A DNA stretch of 64,000 bases, taken from Chalara sp. BL73 (lineage: Eukaryota > Ascomycota > Leotiomycetes > Helotiales). The notes below the pieces were generated by a model, which worked only from the letters and a program-made list of their open reading frames with translations, had not been told where the DNA came from and did no database searches. The position numbers and the translations under genes were made by a program. Positions 31,268-43,035 of this stretch are shown in pieces. Positions within the stretch are counted from its first letter, which is position 1. Each line of letters begins with the position of its first letter. The stretch lies in NCBI GenBank assembly GCA_918026815.1, contig CAKJVC010000150.1, positions 124,001-188,000 of the forward strand, in the 5' to 3' direction.

Positions 31268-31656
31268 AGCCATTCGAGTGACAGGTTGATTCACGGAGAA
31301 GTGGGTCCGCACGTGCTCATGAGTGTGCGACTCACTCTCCTAGGCTATAAGAGCCTACCTGGCCTGACCTCTAGTTCTACAAGTAAGAATACACACATGC
31401 CGCATAAGTTGCTCTAGCTCTCATGAACTAGAAACGAGCCTTCGCGGGACGTGCGAGCTGCTCTGTGACATTGATTGAGTGTGTTCTCTCTACAATTTTC
31501 AGGTGTTTTTGCTTTATAGAGTCCTCTCAAAACGTCAAGCCTTTTGATACATTCTTCGCTTTTAGTTTATGCACGTTGGTGACTTTGCGGCGGCGGCGGG
31601 GAATCCTCTTTGACCTTGGAACCTGCAAGTGGCTTTCGGAGAGCAATACGGTTGTC
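31268..31656. other. 3' region of the giant NLR
   Basis: No gene. It contains a short GCGGCGGCGG run near 31590. Confidence 0.4.
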
Positions 31657-31892
31657 TGTCACGGCCCTGGCCCTATCTCGCTTAAAGCCCCTTGGGCCTC
31701 GGCCCTTGACGCCACAGGACCTCGCTTACACCGACCCCCAGCCAGTCTCCCGTATATAAAGCACTGCTTTCCTTCCCTTCTTCTGTCTGCAGCTTGTTCT
31801 CTTGGTTATAACAATTGAGAGCCGTTCACACCTTTGAGTCCCTCTACCTGAGATCTACGGATCGAGATCCCTGCTCGCCTCGAGTTGTTACA
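31657..31892 (+). mobile_element. Solo LTR R3, copy 2
   Basis: The element is 236 bp, TGTCACGGCCCTGG...GAGTTGTTACA, with TATATAAAG inside. It lies in the gap between two NLR/HET genes, about 400 bp after the stop of the giant NLR. Shifting its left boundary by two bases gives matching GTCTG on both sides, a possible target duplication. Confidence 0.75.
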
Positions 31893-31936
31893 GTCTGGCA
31901 TATAAAATACGTTATTTTTAAGTAATATTAATTGCT

Positions 31937-34900
31937 CTATATCAAAACAACGTCCTGCACAGGGAAATCTGTAAAATCCTCCAGCAGCCCATCTTCGAAA
32001 GACCCAATCCGTTCAAAGCCACCGAATATTGGCCTCAAAACCAAACCGACAAATATGCGTTCCTCTGAAGCCCCTTCCAGAATGGATGATTTGATAGGAA
32101 GACATACTATATCTGTGGGCGGCTCAGGACCAGGGTACGCGGTATCGAAAAGGACAGAGCCGTAATACCCTGACGAGATCGGGACGAAGGGAAAGATGTT
32201 AGGATGTGAGCGCTCTTCGATAATTTTTAGATGAAACCGTTGGTAGCCATCTTGGTCCCACACTCCGCTCCATTTCGCTCGAAGGAGAGGAGATCGCAAA
32301 TGCAAAGCTAGGGTTTTTTCTCCTGTGAGCAAGTACGTCGGCCCTGCGCTGACGAACGTCGTCAGAACCACATCCTTGTGCCTAGGGTTGACCGTGCAGT
32401 GCCCATAGTCGATTGGCCCATCCATACTAAGCCATGACCAAGTCGGTGCGCGTGCGGTCTGTGTGCGTAGTGCCCCTCCCCAACCTTTCCAGACAAGCTC
32501 GACAGGCATGAAAATCTGCCATGCGCCGAATAGGTAGTCGCCCCAGAAGGGGCGAAAAATATCCACGATACCAGCGAGCGCCACGATTCGGTCGGCGGGC
32601 TTTGTCAGACGCATTTTTGTGTAGGCTTCGACGACATTCTTCCAGTATGCGTACGGATTGTTGATGTAGCTGGCAAGCTCGATATTCGAAATACCTCGTT
32701 CAAGCACGATTTTTCTTAAATCTTGCTGTCGGAGTCGATCTTCGATCAAGCCAGCGCTCAGAAAGTTATAGTCGTCCTTCGTAGAGATAGCCTTAAACTC
32801 AGACGCTGGATGCTCTTCGTTGGTGATGGAGGTCGGCACGCCGCCGACGAAAACTTCTGAGGCGCGGGTCTCGGCGCAGTGCCAGAAAAGTTGCAGTTTT
32901 CCGCAATCGAGCGCTCGAGGTGCCAGGAGGAACTCCTGCAAAACCCACGCCCGAGTGTACAAGGGGGGGTCGCCATAGAAAAGAGTGTCGTTCACTAGGT
33001 ATCTTTCTGTTGCTGCATCTGAATTGTATGCGGGATATAATTCAGGCTGTATAGCCCGTGGATCTCTTTCATATAGACAACCATCGTGGCTATTCTTTGC
33101 ATCGGGCGCTGCGATGTTGCAGGTCGAGCCTCTGTAAATAGAGCCCATTTGGCTCGCCTCATTTGCCCAATCGTCATCACCCACTGAGTCCTGGATAATG
33201 CACAAACTATCTATCCAGAGATATTCAAATCTGAGATATCTCGCAATTTTGATGGCATCTTTGAAGGTTTGTGGCAATTTTTCTTGTGGTATTCGTATTC
33301 GGAATTCGGCCTCATTAGACCTCAGCAAACGCAAGCTCTCCGCCCCTCCCCAACAATGACTCAGAGTCATATATGGCACGTCTTTTGCTCGGTCTTGATG
33401 AAGATGTATTCGAAGTTCGGATACTCGCTCACTCTTTCCTAGAAAGAGCAAGCGTGTGGGAGAATATATTATCGTGGTTTGTGCTTTACAATGTTTGTGG
33501 TTATCAAGACAGTCTCTTAACCATGTGGCAGCGGTATCTAAGCTTTGCGAAGATCCTGTATGATCACTCAAAGCGGTATTTGCAAGTCTTTCCCCTAGGC
33601 TAGTATCAGTCGACCAATTCTCATCCGGCCGATTGTCTACTGTGCATATGTCAACTTTGTAGGAGATTGTACGGAGGCACACCAACCAATCTTGTTGTGA
33701 ACACTGAAAATTGTTTTATTATTCCGGTAATGTCTGTTCTGCTCAGACCTGATGCTGAGGCCACTTGCGGGTGCCCATTCAATAGATGTTACAGGCTTCC
33801 AGAATATCAAGAGCCCCTTAAAGTCCTTTTCCATTTTGGTGCGTGATTGCCACACAGCACTGCAGATCCTGCACCCTTCATTTCTTGACGACAGCAGGTC
33901 ACTGGTTTTCCAATGATGAACCTTGCTCTTTCTAACGCCCCGCGCAAGTACTGTTGTTTGGCATGTACGACAGAACTGGATCATCTTTCTTGTATTACGC
34001 TTTTCGCGCACTGGTTCAGCAAGAAATTCAGGATTAGTCTTTACGAATACGAAGGCAAACAGGGTGCTATGAGCTATAAAACAGCACATATATATAGCCA
34101 AATCAGCTTGACTATTTGGAATTATGAAATGAAGCACAACGAATAGTACAATTTGGATCATAACAGCAAGAGCAAACTTGGGTCTGTAGCGAAAATCCCG
34201 CAGCGCGCTCCTCGGCTCCTTCCCCATCCCAACAGAGCACTTAGCTAAAGCCATGAGAAGAAAGACCGTTTCGAAGTAAATCAAAATTTTGAGCTGCGAC
34301 TCAATACCTCCTGATCTAACTATAGCAAGAATGGTAGATGAGGAAAAGTAAAGCCACACATAGTGCTTTGGACGCCATCGTATTTTGGCGTAACCATACT
34401 CAGAGTGAGGTGGCCTAAATGTAAGGTATATGAATCTCAATCCTGAATAAAATGGCCACGGACCAAGTCCAGTTTTTAGTAGTTCATCCAAAATCTGGGT
34501 AGTGTTTGGGTGAATGACGTTCGTTTGATACTTTTTGGTGACGGCATACATTGCAAAGAGTGTGGCTACAAGAGCACACGGAAACAAGGTGCCTCTTCGG
34601 CTCCAGTACAGTGTTGAGAGCTGAATGTGGAGGTCATCTACCGTTTTTGCCAGTTCATCATGGAAAACTGCTTCGGCTTTCTCTTGAGCCACCTGAAAAG
34701 TTTGGCTCAGCATCTCACGATATATTCCCTCCGACTTTTGGAGCCATTCGATCAATATCGTAGAAACTTGTTCTCTTGTTAGTGGCCAATGGTAGCACAT
34801 TTCTGGCATGAATATATTCGTGTTGGTGCATTGGCCTTGTCCTATGGCCACGCGTGCGAGCGGCAGTCGAGATAATATCTTATCGAACTCCTTTAAGAAT

Positions 34901-35232
34901 GTCGCATGGTAAGGCGCTTCGAGATTCTCCTGGATACTCTGGAACTGTTGCTGCAGGACCTGGCGAAACTTTTCTTCTACTTGTCGAAGTGTATCTGTCA
35001 GAGCGGACGGGCTCTCTGCTGGAGCAAGTGTGCTATGTTTGCTGGATATTGGCAGCATTAGGTCCATGCCAGGGTTGACGGTCACCCTGTTAGACCAAAG
35101 GCTGAAAGGCGCCCATATTATAGCGATAGATCCAGCAGTCAGTTTCGTCGAAATAAGAAGAAACAAAATAAGACAGAGAGCTTCTAGGAACATTCCACCT
35201 CCACGCTGATGAGAATCTATGGCGTCCAGCAC
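31937..35232 (-). CDS. Membrane-spanning HET domain protein
   Basis: Two frames belong together. 35232-33637 (531 codons) has six hydrophobic segments (residues about 14-40, 214-234, 290-310, 313-333, 351-371 and 375-398) and a helical stretch around residues 78-200. It then carries the Cys-rich motif that normally opens HET proteins (CRTCQ..., H-W, NEGCRICSAVW). 33685-31937 contains the HET domain: MTLSHCWGG, YLWIDSLCIIQD, YTRAWVLQEFLLAPRALDCG and APTWSWLSMDGPI, ending near LEDFTDFPVQDVVLI. A frame change near 33640-33780 needs an intron (candidates GTAACA..TTCAG or GTTGGT..GCACAG) or an indel; I cannot decide. The membrane part and the Cys-rich motif lie in one uninterrupted frame, so that part of the fusion is directly visible. 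Met14 is an alternative start. Confidence 0.75.
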
Positions 35233-36319
35233 TTGTGAACAATCGACAAAGCCTCATGTCTTTCTTATAGTTGTGGACTAGTCAACGACACTAGCTCGGG
35301 GCAGAAGAAATGAAATGAGAGATATGCAGCTGGATAGCCCTAGCAAAGTTCAGCTATATAGCTACAGGAGAAATTGGGTACAATTGAAACGTCGACCATT
35401 GAGGCCTTGGCATATGCAGCCTTAAATTTTAAGCGACCTGAGCGTCAAGGATACCGGGCTAATATTTGTCCGACCAGCTAATGTAATTTTTTTTCCAAAA
35501 TCTTTGTTCTCGACTTTTACCGACTTAAAAATTAAGCTCCCCCGCACGGAATCAACCCCGCACAAGAAAATTGAGAGGCTCAGCTCGAGATGTCCTGCAG
35601 CGATCATTCTGGTCCACCGGAAAGAGCCCCGCATACTTGCATTAGAGCCAGAGCCATGTCCCAGGTGTTCATCCTGACATGACCTTGCCAAAACCCTAAA
35701 ATATACACCACGTCATACATCTTTATCTATGCTGCTCTCTGCAAGAGCCTCACGGTGAAGATTCAATATATTCGTATTTTGCGTTCTGTTCCGGTTTTAT
35801 GTGACTGTGTTAGAATGCGGTGATGTGATGTACTGAGCTTACGCAACAATGGCGTTCCCACTGTATTTTGGTTAGACTTTTCATCGGGCTTAGGGGTAAC
35901 CACATCACACTGAATATACCATTCATACTGGTCCCATTTGATTCAGTTGCAACTCCTGATCTCTCCTGGCAGCTCTTGTGTACTTAGCGCACTTATATCC
36001 CTAACAGACCGAGCAACCCACGAATGGAAGATGACGTGGCCAATGCGGCTGCATCTGGGTGCCCCGCCAGATTCAGCCAATTAGGCAGATACTGCCCGAC
36101 ATCCACCCTTTCTTTCTCTTATAATATCGAAATTACCTGCTTTCCTTTGCTAGAACCCATCTATGAGTGATACTGCGTACTTAAATTTGTTTTCAGAAAG
36201 CTGTGACGATCAAATCCTCAGCGGAAAACCCCTCCTTTGATCGAACAAACCCAACCAACACTAGCTGATCCGAGTCGAATAGTCCCACGTCTACCCTTCC
36301 ACCATATTGCCCCGCGAGC
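35233..36319. other. Divergent promoter region between two receptor genes
   Basis: No gene seen. It separates the minus-strand membrane-HET gene from the plus-strand PNP-NACHT-ankyrin gene, so both promoters must lie here. Confidence 0.5.
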
Positions 36320-39300
36320 ATGTCCAACCCTGGCGACTACACCGTGGGCTGGATCTGCGCGATAGTTACGGAATACATCGCCGCACAGGAGTTTCTTGAC
36401 GAAGAGCACGAAGGTCCCGAATACATAGCCCCGAATGATAATAACGACTATACGCTGGGCAAAGTTGGGAAACACAATGTCGTCATCGCTGTCTTACCCC
36501 AAGGAGAGTACGGTATATCATCTGCGACAGGTGTCGCGAAAGATATGCTTAACACCTTTCCTAATATTAGAATCGGGTTGATGGTCGGTATCGGCGGTGG
36601 TGCACCAAGTCCATATCATGATATCCGTCTTGGCGATATCGTGGTCAGTGCTGTTAGCGGTGGGAAGGGCGGCGTGTTCCAGTATGACTTCGGCAAAGAT
36701 ATACAGGATCAGGACTTTCAGGAGGCGGGGCTTTTGAACCAGCCACCAACGGTTCTGCGAACAGCAGTAAATGGACTTTTGGCTCAGTACAAGAGAAAAG
36801 GCCACCAGTTTGAAGAGACTATCCGTTGCATTCTCAGAAAGAATCCAAGATTATGGAAAGAGTATAAGCGACCGGACCTGAGCAGCGATAGGCTTTACCG
36901 AAGTGAAATCGTCCATCCTCCAAACAGCAAAGAAAGTTGTGTAAAGATATGTGATGCTGATCCATCAAAATTAATGCCACGGCGCGAACGTACGGAAGAT
37001 GAGGATAATCCGGCAATTCATTACGGCCTGATTGCTTCGGCCAACCGGTTGATGAAGAACGCTGTGCTTCGGGATAAACTCGCGAAGGATAAAGATGTTT
37101 TATGTTTCGAAATGGAAGCGGCAGGGCTAATGAACCACTTTCCGTGTCTAGTTATTCGGGGCATATGCGATTACTCAGACTCGCACAAGAATAAAGAATG
37201 GCAAGGCTATGCAGCGATGGCGGCGGCGGCATATGCGAAGGATCTTCTTTATCGGATTCCTCCAACTAGGGTCGAGGCTGAAAAGAGGATTAGCGATGTT
37301 CTTTCTTCCGGTCAGTCAGACTAAAGGACTATAAAAATTACACTGTTAATAAAATATTGAGAAAGACATTAAAAAAATGCATAGTACTATACAGGATGCA
37401 AGTGATACTGTTAAAACTTTGGGCGTCGAACATAGGCAAGGAAAGATCGAATGTTGGCTGCAGCCGCCAGATCCATCAACAAATTGGAACAAAGCCTGGC
37501 AGCAACGACACAAAGGCTCGGGTCTTTGGTTCTTGCGAAACGAGGCCTTCGCGAAATGGAAGACACGGCAAAATTCCTTTCTCTGTCTTTATGGCATACC
37601 TGGATGTGGCAAGACTATCCTCAGCTCTGCCATTATTGAGGACCTCGAAAGGAACGCCACTCAGTCTCAAACAATCCTCTACTTCTACTTCGACTTCAAC
37701 GACACTAGCAAACAGTCGTTTGAGAGTATGATACGCTCGCTTATCAGCCAGCTGTATTGCAAACGGAAGGATACCCAGAAGCAATTAGATTCACTTTTTT
37801 GCTCCTGCGAAAACGGAAGTCGACAGCCGACCACGGAATTATTGTGCACTAGTTTCTTGGACATGATACTTCAAGTTAGCGAAGTCTGGATTGTACTAGA
37901 TGCCCTCGACGAATGTCGTACAAGGAAAGGGACCCGGACCGAAGGGTTGCTGTCATGGATAAAAGACGTCGTAAGCTCTAAGGTCACAAATGCCTCCCTT
38001 CTCGTCACAAGTCGCCCAGAACAAGATATTGAATCGGCAATAAGCGAATGGGCTTGCGATAAAGACCTGATCCCTATTAAAAGCGGCCTTGTTACTGATG
38101 ATATCCGTGCGTATATTCGCACAAGGGTTAGAGAAAATGACGGCCTGAAGAGGTGGCGGTCAAAACCAGACATCCAGGAGGAAATTGAGACTAAACTCAT
38201 AGACAAGACCGACGGAATGTAAGTGTTCAGATATTCTCTATCACTCAAGTCTCTTTGGCATAGAAGAACTAAAAAGCTACAGGTTTCGATGGGCGGCTTG
38301 CCAGCTAGACGCTTTAGAGAGCTGCCTAGATTATCCCACTCTTCAAAAGGCACTTACATCCTTACCGAAGACATTAGATGACACGTATGCCCGAATCTTG
38401 CATAGTATCCCTCATGGATACAAACAAAATGCCATAAGGATTCTCCAATTCTTGACATTCTCCGAGCGACCGTTGAGAATTGAAGAGGTTGTTGATGCAA
38501 TAGCAGTACAGTCAGAATGTAATCCTGAGTTTAATCCAAAAAACAGGATGCCTGAACCGATGGAGGTTACACGATATTGCTCTAGCATGGTGACAATTGT
38601 GACGAGAAGTGATAGCACAAGCGGTAGGGAGGCGGGAATGGAGCTTCAGCTGGCGCATTTCTCAGTCAAGGAATATTTGACGTCCGGCCGGCTTGAAGGA
38701 AATATCACGCAATATCTCCAGGAGACCGCTGCCAAAAACTCGATCGCTAAAGTGTGCCTGATATACCTGCTACACTTGGACCAAGATATTCTGGTACAGA
38801 AGATCAGAGAGTCCTTCCCCTTAGCACAGTATTGCGCGCAGTACTGGATAGGCCATGCTGCTGCGGCTGCGAGCAAAGAAAATAAGGAATTACATGGATT
38901 GATTATGGACTTTTTCCTTTACCGGAAAAGACCATATATTAACTGGTTCCATTTGTGGGACCAAGATCTGGTGTTTGGGGGTTCCGGTTCTTTATGGAGG
39001 GGACAGGCAGATGCTTTGTACTACGCATCAATTGGAGGCCTAAAATATGAAGTTAAAGATTTAGTAAAGCAGGGTGCTGATATCAACGCTCAAGGCGGAT
39101 ACTTTGGCAATGCTCTCCAGGCTGCTTCTATAGGAGGGCACGAGAAGATCGTCCAGGTGCTGCTCGAAAACGGCGCCGACGTCAACGCTCAAGGCGGACA
39201 CTACGGCAATGCTCTTTACCCTGCTTCTCTAGAAGGGCACGAGAAGGTCATCCAGGTGCTGCTCGACAACGGCGCCGATGTCAACGCTCAAGGCGGACAT

Positions 39301-40713
39301 CACGGCAATGCTCTTTACGCTGCTTCTGAACAAGGGCACGAGAAGATAGTCCAGGTGCTGCTCGACAACGGCGCTAACATTAACGCTCAAGGCGGATACT
39401 ATGGCAATGCTCTTCAGGCTGCTTCTATAGGAGGGCATGAGAAGGTCGTCCAGGTGCTGCTCGAGACAGGCAAGGTGAATATCAACGCTCGGGGCCAAGT
39501 CTACGGCAATACTGCTCTCTACTCTGCTTCTGAGCGAGGGCACGAGAAGGTCGCCCAGGTGCTGCTCGGCAAGGGCGCCGACGTCAACGCTCAAGGCGGG
39601 CAATACGGCAATGCTCTTTACGCTGCTTCTTTAGGAGGGCACAAGGACGTTGTCCAGGTGCTACTCGATAACGGCGCCGATGTCAACGCTCAAGGGGGAC
39701 ACTACGGCAATGCTTTTCAGACTGCTTCTGAACAAGGGCACGAGGAGATAGTCCAGGTGCTGCTCGACAACGGCGCTAACATTAACACTCAAGGCGGACA
39801 CTACGGCAATGCTCTTCAGGCTGCTTCTGAACAAGGGCACGAGGAGATCGTCCAGGTGCTGCTCGACAACGGCGCCGACGTCAACGCTCAAGGCGGATAC
39901 TACGGTAATGCTCTTTACGCTGCTTCTATAGGAGGGCACGAGAAGGTCGTCCAGGTGCTGCTCGAGACAGGCAAGGTGAATATCAACGCTCGGGGCCAAG
40001 TCTACGGCAATACTGCTCTCTACGCTGCTTCTGAGCGAGGGCACGAGAAGATAGTCCAGGTGCTGCTCGACAACGGCGCTAACATTAACGCTCAAGGCGG
40101 ATACTATGGCAATGCTCTTCAGGCTGCTTCTTTAGGAGGGCACAAGGACGTTGTCCAGGTGCTGCTCGACGACGGCGCCGACGTCAACGCTCGAGGCGGA
40201 CACTACGGCAATGCTCTTTACGCTGCTTCTATAAAAGGGCACGAGAAGGTCGTCAAGGTGCTGCTCGACAACGGTGCCGACGTCAATGCTCAAAGCGGAT
40301 ACTACGGCAACGCTCTCCGGGCTGCTTCCTTAGAAGGGCACGAGGACGTTGTCCAGGTGCTGCTCGACAACGGCGCCGACGTTAACGCTCAAAGCGGACA
40401 CTACGGCAACGCTCTCCTGGCTGCTTCTAAAGGAGGGCACGAGGACGTTGTCCAGGTGCTGCTTGACAACGGCGCCGACGTCAATGCTCAAGGCAGATAC
40501 TACGGCAATGCTCTTTACGCTGCTTCTGAACAAGGGCACGAGGAGATCGTCCAGGTGCTGCTAGACAACGGCGCCGATGTCAACGCTCAAGGCGGATACT
40601 ACGGCAATGCTCTTCAGGCTGCTTATGAAGGAGAGCACGAGAAGGTCATCCGGGTGCTGCTCAAGACAGGCAAGGTGGATATCAACGTAGAGGATGTAGA
40701 TGGTTTATCGTAG
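36320..40713 (+). CDS. PNP_UDP-NACHT-ankyrin NLR
   Basis: Exons 36320-37310, 37366-38218 and 38283-40713 give 4275 nt (1424 aa). The second intron (GTAAGT...CTACAG, phase 2) is clear; the first (GTCAGT...GAAAG, phase 1) is the best-fitting option. Residues 1-320 form a PNP_UDP-type domain ([53 protein letters not shown]). NACHT follows: P-loop GIPGCGKT (about 408), Walker [11 protein letters not shown] (about 505), [10 protein letters not shown], and the [22 protein letters not shown] winged-helix region. From about residue 857, 17 ankyrin units ([31 protein letters not shown]) run to the end. TAG at 40711-40713 stops the protein inside the next unit. This is a classic fungal NLR architecture. 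Confidence 0.9.
39075..40700 (+). repeat. Homogenised 99-bp ankyrin repeat array
   Basis: About 16 units of 33 residues, with 34-residue variants ([19 protein letters not shown]) at two places five units apart. That spacing points to duplication of a multi-unit block. Many units are identical over tens of bases. Confidence 0.85.
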
Positions 40714-40855
40714 CTGTTGTACGCTACTTCGAGCTGGCGCGAGGCCATTTTTAAGCTGCTAAACAAGCATATTGATTGATTATTTACTTCATGTTATATA
40801 TAGCTTTTATAACTTTGACAGAGAGGGGCTTGGGAATTGAAGTTTATATATTTTT
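40714..40855 (+). pseudogene. Former C-terminal ankyrin segment beyond the stop
   Basis: In frame after TAG 40711-40713 the sequence reads LLYATSSWREAIFKLLNKHID and then stops near 40779. This is the expected continuation of the ankyrin unit, so the stop looks recent. Confidence 0.65.
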
Positions 40856-40962
40856 CTGAGGTACCACTCCACCTGTAGCAACGCCGCATACTTGATACGC
40901 GGTTTCTGGTAAGTAGAATGTGATAAAATTGTGTCTGATTGTTGCTACTATTACAATGGTTC
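40856..40962 (+). repeat. Dispersed repeat R8, copy 2
   Basis: Inverted relative to 6850-6952. Confidence 0.55.
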
Positions 40963-41310
40963 TTTTATGTGCTACAGCTAGGCCATGTGACCGGAATCCC
41001 TATTCACTCCCGCATTTGTTAAGACTTGAGGATCCAGAAAATCTGTCACAAACACGGTCCTATAAGCCTGAAAAGGCGGTTTGTGGGTGCTTCAATAGGA
41101 AAATGCTAAACTAAGGAGAAGAGGTGGGGCTCTGGGAAAGCTCTCGACTAAGTATGGCTCTCCGGACACATGCTACTAGTCCCAATTAGGAAACATACAC
41201 GAACCAGTTACATGCTAACCATGACAAGAATAGACAAGTAGGTTAACTATCAAATTCGGGACCTTGATTGTACTTTATATGCTATAGCTTTTGGTTCAGC
41301 ATTCGTAAGG

Positions 41311-41667
41311 TGTAACAAACTGAGGGCAGCAGGAGGGATTGCAATATAACAGGTAGGGACACGTATGTTATAAGGGCAATGCAAAAGTAATAGTATTGTA
41401 TTGATATGAAATGTAGGCCTTTGAATCTATGAAAAACTCAAGCTTGCCTTCCCTCAAGGAGTTCCAGCTTCTTTTTATATCCTGCGCCCCTCCACTGTGT
41501 TGTATTCTTTTCCTAGAGTGTCGCCAAGCTTGTTACTTTAGTATCCCCGAAAGTGTTCTAACAGCTGAAGCCCACGACAGTCTAGGTCATACGTCCTTGT
41601 AGAATGGCCGAAAGCCTATAGCTGCAAGCCTGTGGCTGGCTATGGGCTGTTTTCGCCGTCTGCAACC
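41311..41667 (+). repeat. Dispersed repeat R5, copy 1 (LTR-like)
   Basis: About 357 bp, beginning TGTAACAAAC.GAGGGCAGCAGG. It matches 48668-49025 in direct orientation with scattered substitutions and small indels. A TTGTATTCTTT promoter-like region and AACAGCTGAAGCCCACGACAG lie within. No coding content. Confidence 0.7.
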
Positions 41668-42036
41668 CTGAAGGTATTCTAGCAGCTGAAGCCTACGACA
41701 ATCTACAAGGCGGCATAGAAGAAGTATGAAGAAGTTACAGAGACTGCCAGGTTTACGTCTTCGGAAATACTTTCCTATATAATAAGTCTATGGTATTAAA
41801 ATGCAAATTATATTGTTTATCATGAATAGAAGTATTATAAGGTGGGCTAAGTCCAACAAATTTACCATCCACAGTTGATATTCGTGCTCGAAGACGCGGG
41901 CCGACTCATTCCTTTCTGGCAGCTGTCCTGTCCAAAATATCGATATCCTCCACGGATACATCTTTCTCCGATCACAGCATTGATCCCCACCACCACTTCG
42001 GTGGAGGCAGACCTTGCAAGGAGACCTGGTGGTTGG
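41668..42036. other. 3' flank of the 7-TM gene
   Basis: No gene. It contains a second shorter AGCAGCTGAAGCCTACGACA block echoing repeat R5. Confidence 0.4.
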
Positions 42037-43035
42037 TTACGTCCCATAGTCAACCTCGAGTGGTTCACGACGCCTGGAAGAGCTGGTTGAAGCTTGACAT
42101 CCATCATGAGTCGCTTCCAGACTAGTCAGGTTTGTCTCACTCTCCATCACAACTTTCGTGCTCTTGCAGCTCCTGGTAGGGTGGCCCATGCCCGCAGAGC
42201 TACTCCATGGCTCATCGTGACCGCCTGGGAGAGACCCCAGTGTATGATTATTTTGTGGGTATTGCGAATACACCTTATTGCGTGTTGGCTGCTTGATGAT
42301 GTCTACCAGCTTGTTGAGGATAATGAACTCTATCTTGAGTTTGATGCTGTACACAAGAGGTTGGTATGAAGTCTGGATATGGAGATGACCGGTATATTCG
42401 GTAATAAGAAGGCTGATGTCGAGGAGGATCACGAGGGTATTGATAATGGCGAGCTGCCGGACGACCTTCTGCGCCTTACCCCCTTTGACGGTGATGACGG
42501 ATTTCAGGCCGTGGTTTGCCTCCCATATGTAAAGGCCGGAAATGATAGATTCCTGGATGAAGAATACAGCCAGTTGCAGCCGTTCATAAACGTTGAACGC
42601 AAGGAGAAAATTATCGGGATCCAGGTTGCAGCCAATCCAGATGATTGTTAGGGGAATGTGCATAACGAAGAAGTTGGTGATAATCATGATGAGCACCCAG
42701 CGGGTTTTCCTTCTATTAGAAATCACGAGATGCAACCGCGAGTATAAGGCAACAGACTGGCCCGTAACCATTCCCCACCAGCTGATGGCCAAAAGGACGG
42801 CCATCGGGACGTTAGGCGCGAGAGCAAAGAGTCGAAGCAGGTTAACGATTGCGTAGAAGACAGTGCCTAGAGTAGCGACGATCATGCTCCAGAAATATAC
42901 GCCGGTATAGCGCTTAAATGTATGAAAGACAAGGACAAGGATTTCTGCGCAATTGAGGCAAGCCATGGCAAATAAGCCTGCGATGGTCATAGAGATGGAT
43001 AAGGGAAGAGATATCGGTCCCGTTTCCCCCGCCAT
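42037..43035 (-). CDS. Seven-transmembrane DUF7703-like membrane protein
   Basis: An uninterrupted 332-codon frame starting MAGETGPISLPLSISMTIAG. Seven hydrophobic stretches are visible: about residues 12-35, 48-70, 77-98, 115-138, 152-172, 192-212 and 225-245. Motifs such as FWSMIVATLGTVFYAI and SWWGMVTGQSVALYSRLHLV are characteristic of the fungal DUF7703 family of integral membrane proteins. The C-terminal 80 or so residues are hydrophilic, Ser/Thr rich and probably cytosolic. The molecular function of the family is not established; a receptor-like role is only inferred from topology. It stands apart from the recognition genes and looks intact. Confidence 0.82.
   Translation of the reverse strand: MAGETGPISLPLSISMTIAGLFAMACLNCAEILVLVFHTFKRYTGVYFWSMIVATLGTVFYAIVNLLRLFALAPNVPMAVLLAISWWGMVTGQSVALYSRLHLVISNRRKTRWVLIMIITNFFVMHIPLTIIWIGCNLDPDNFLLAFNVYERLQLAVFFIQESIISGLYIWEANHGLKSVITVKGGKAQKVVRQLAIINTLVILLDISLLITEYTGHLHIQTSYQPLVYSIKLKIEFIILNKLVDIIKQPTRNKVYSQYPQNNHTLGSLPGGHDEPWSSSAGMGHPTRSCKSTKVVMESETNLTSLEATHDGCQASTSSSRRREPLEVDYGT

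Noticed and set aside
39229..40564. Minus-strand frames over the second ankyrin array
   Set aside because: Shadow frames of a repetitive coding region, with no independent signal.
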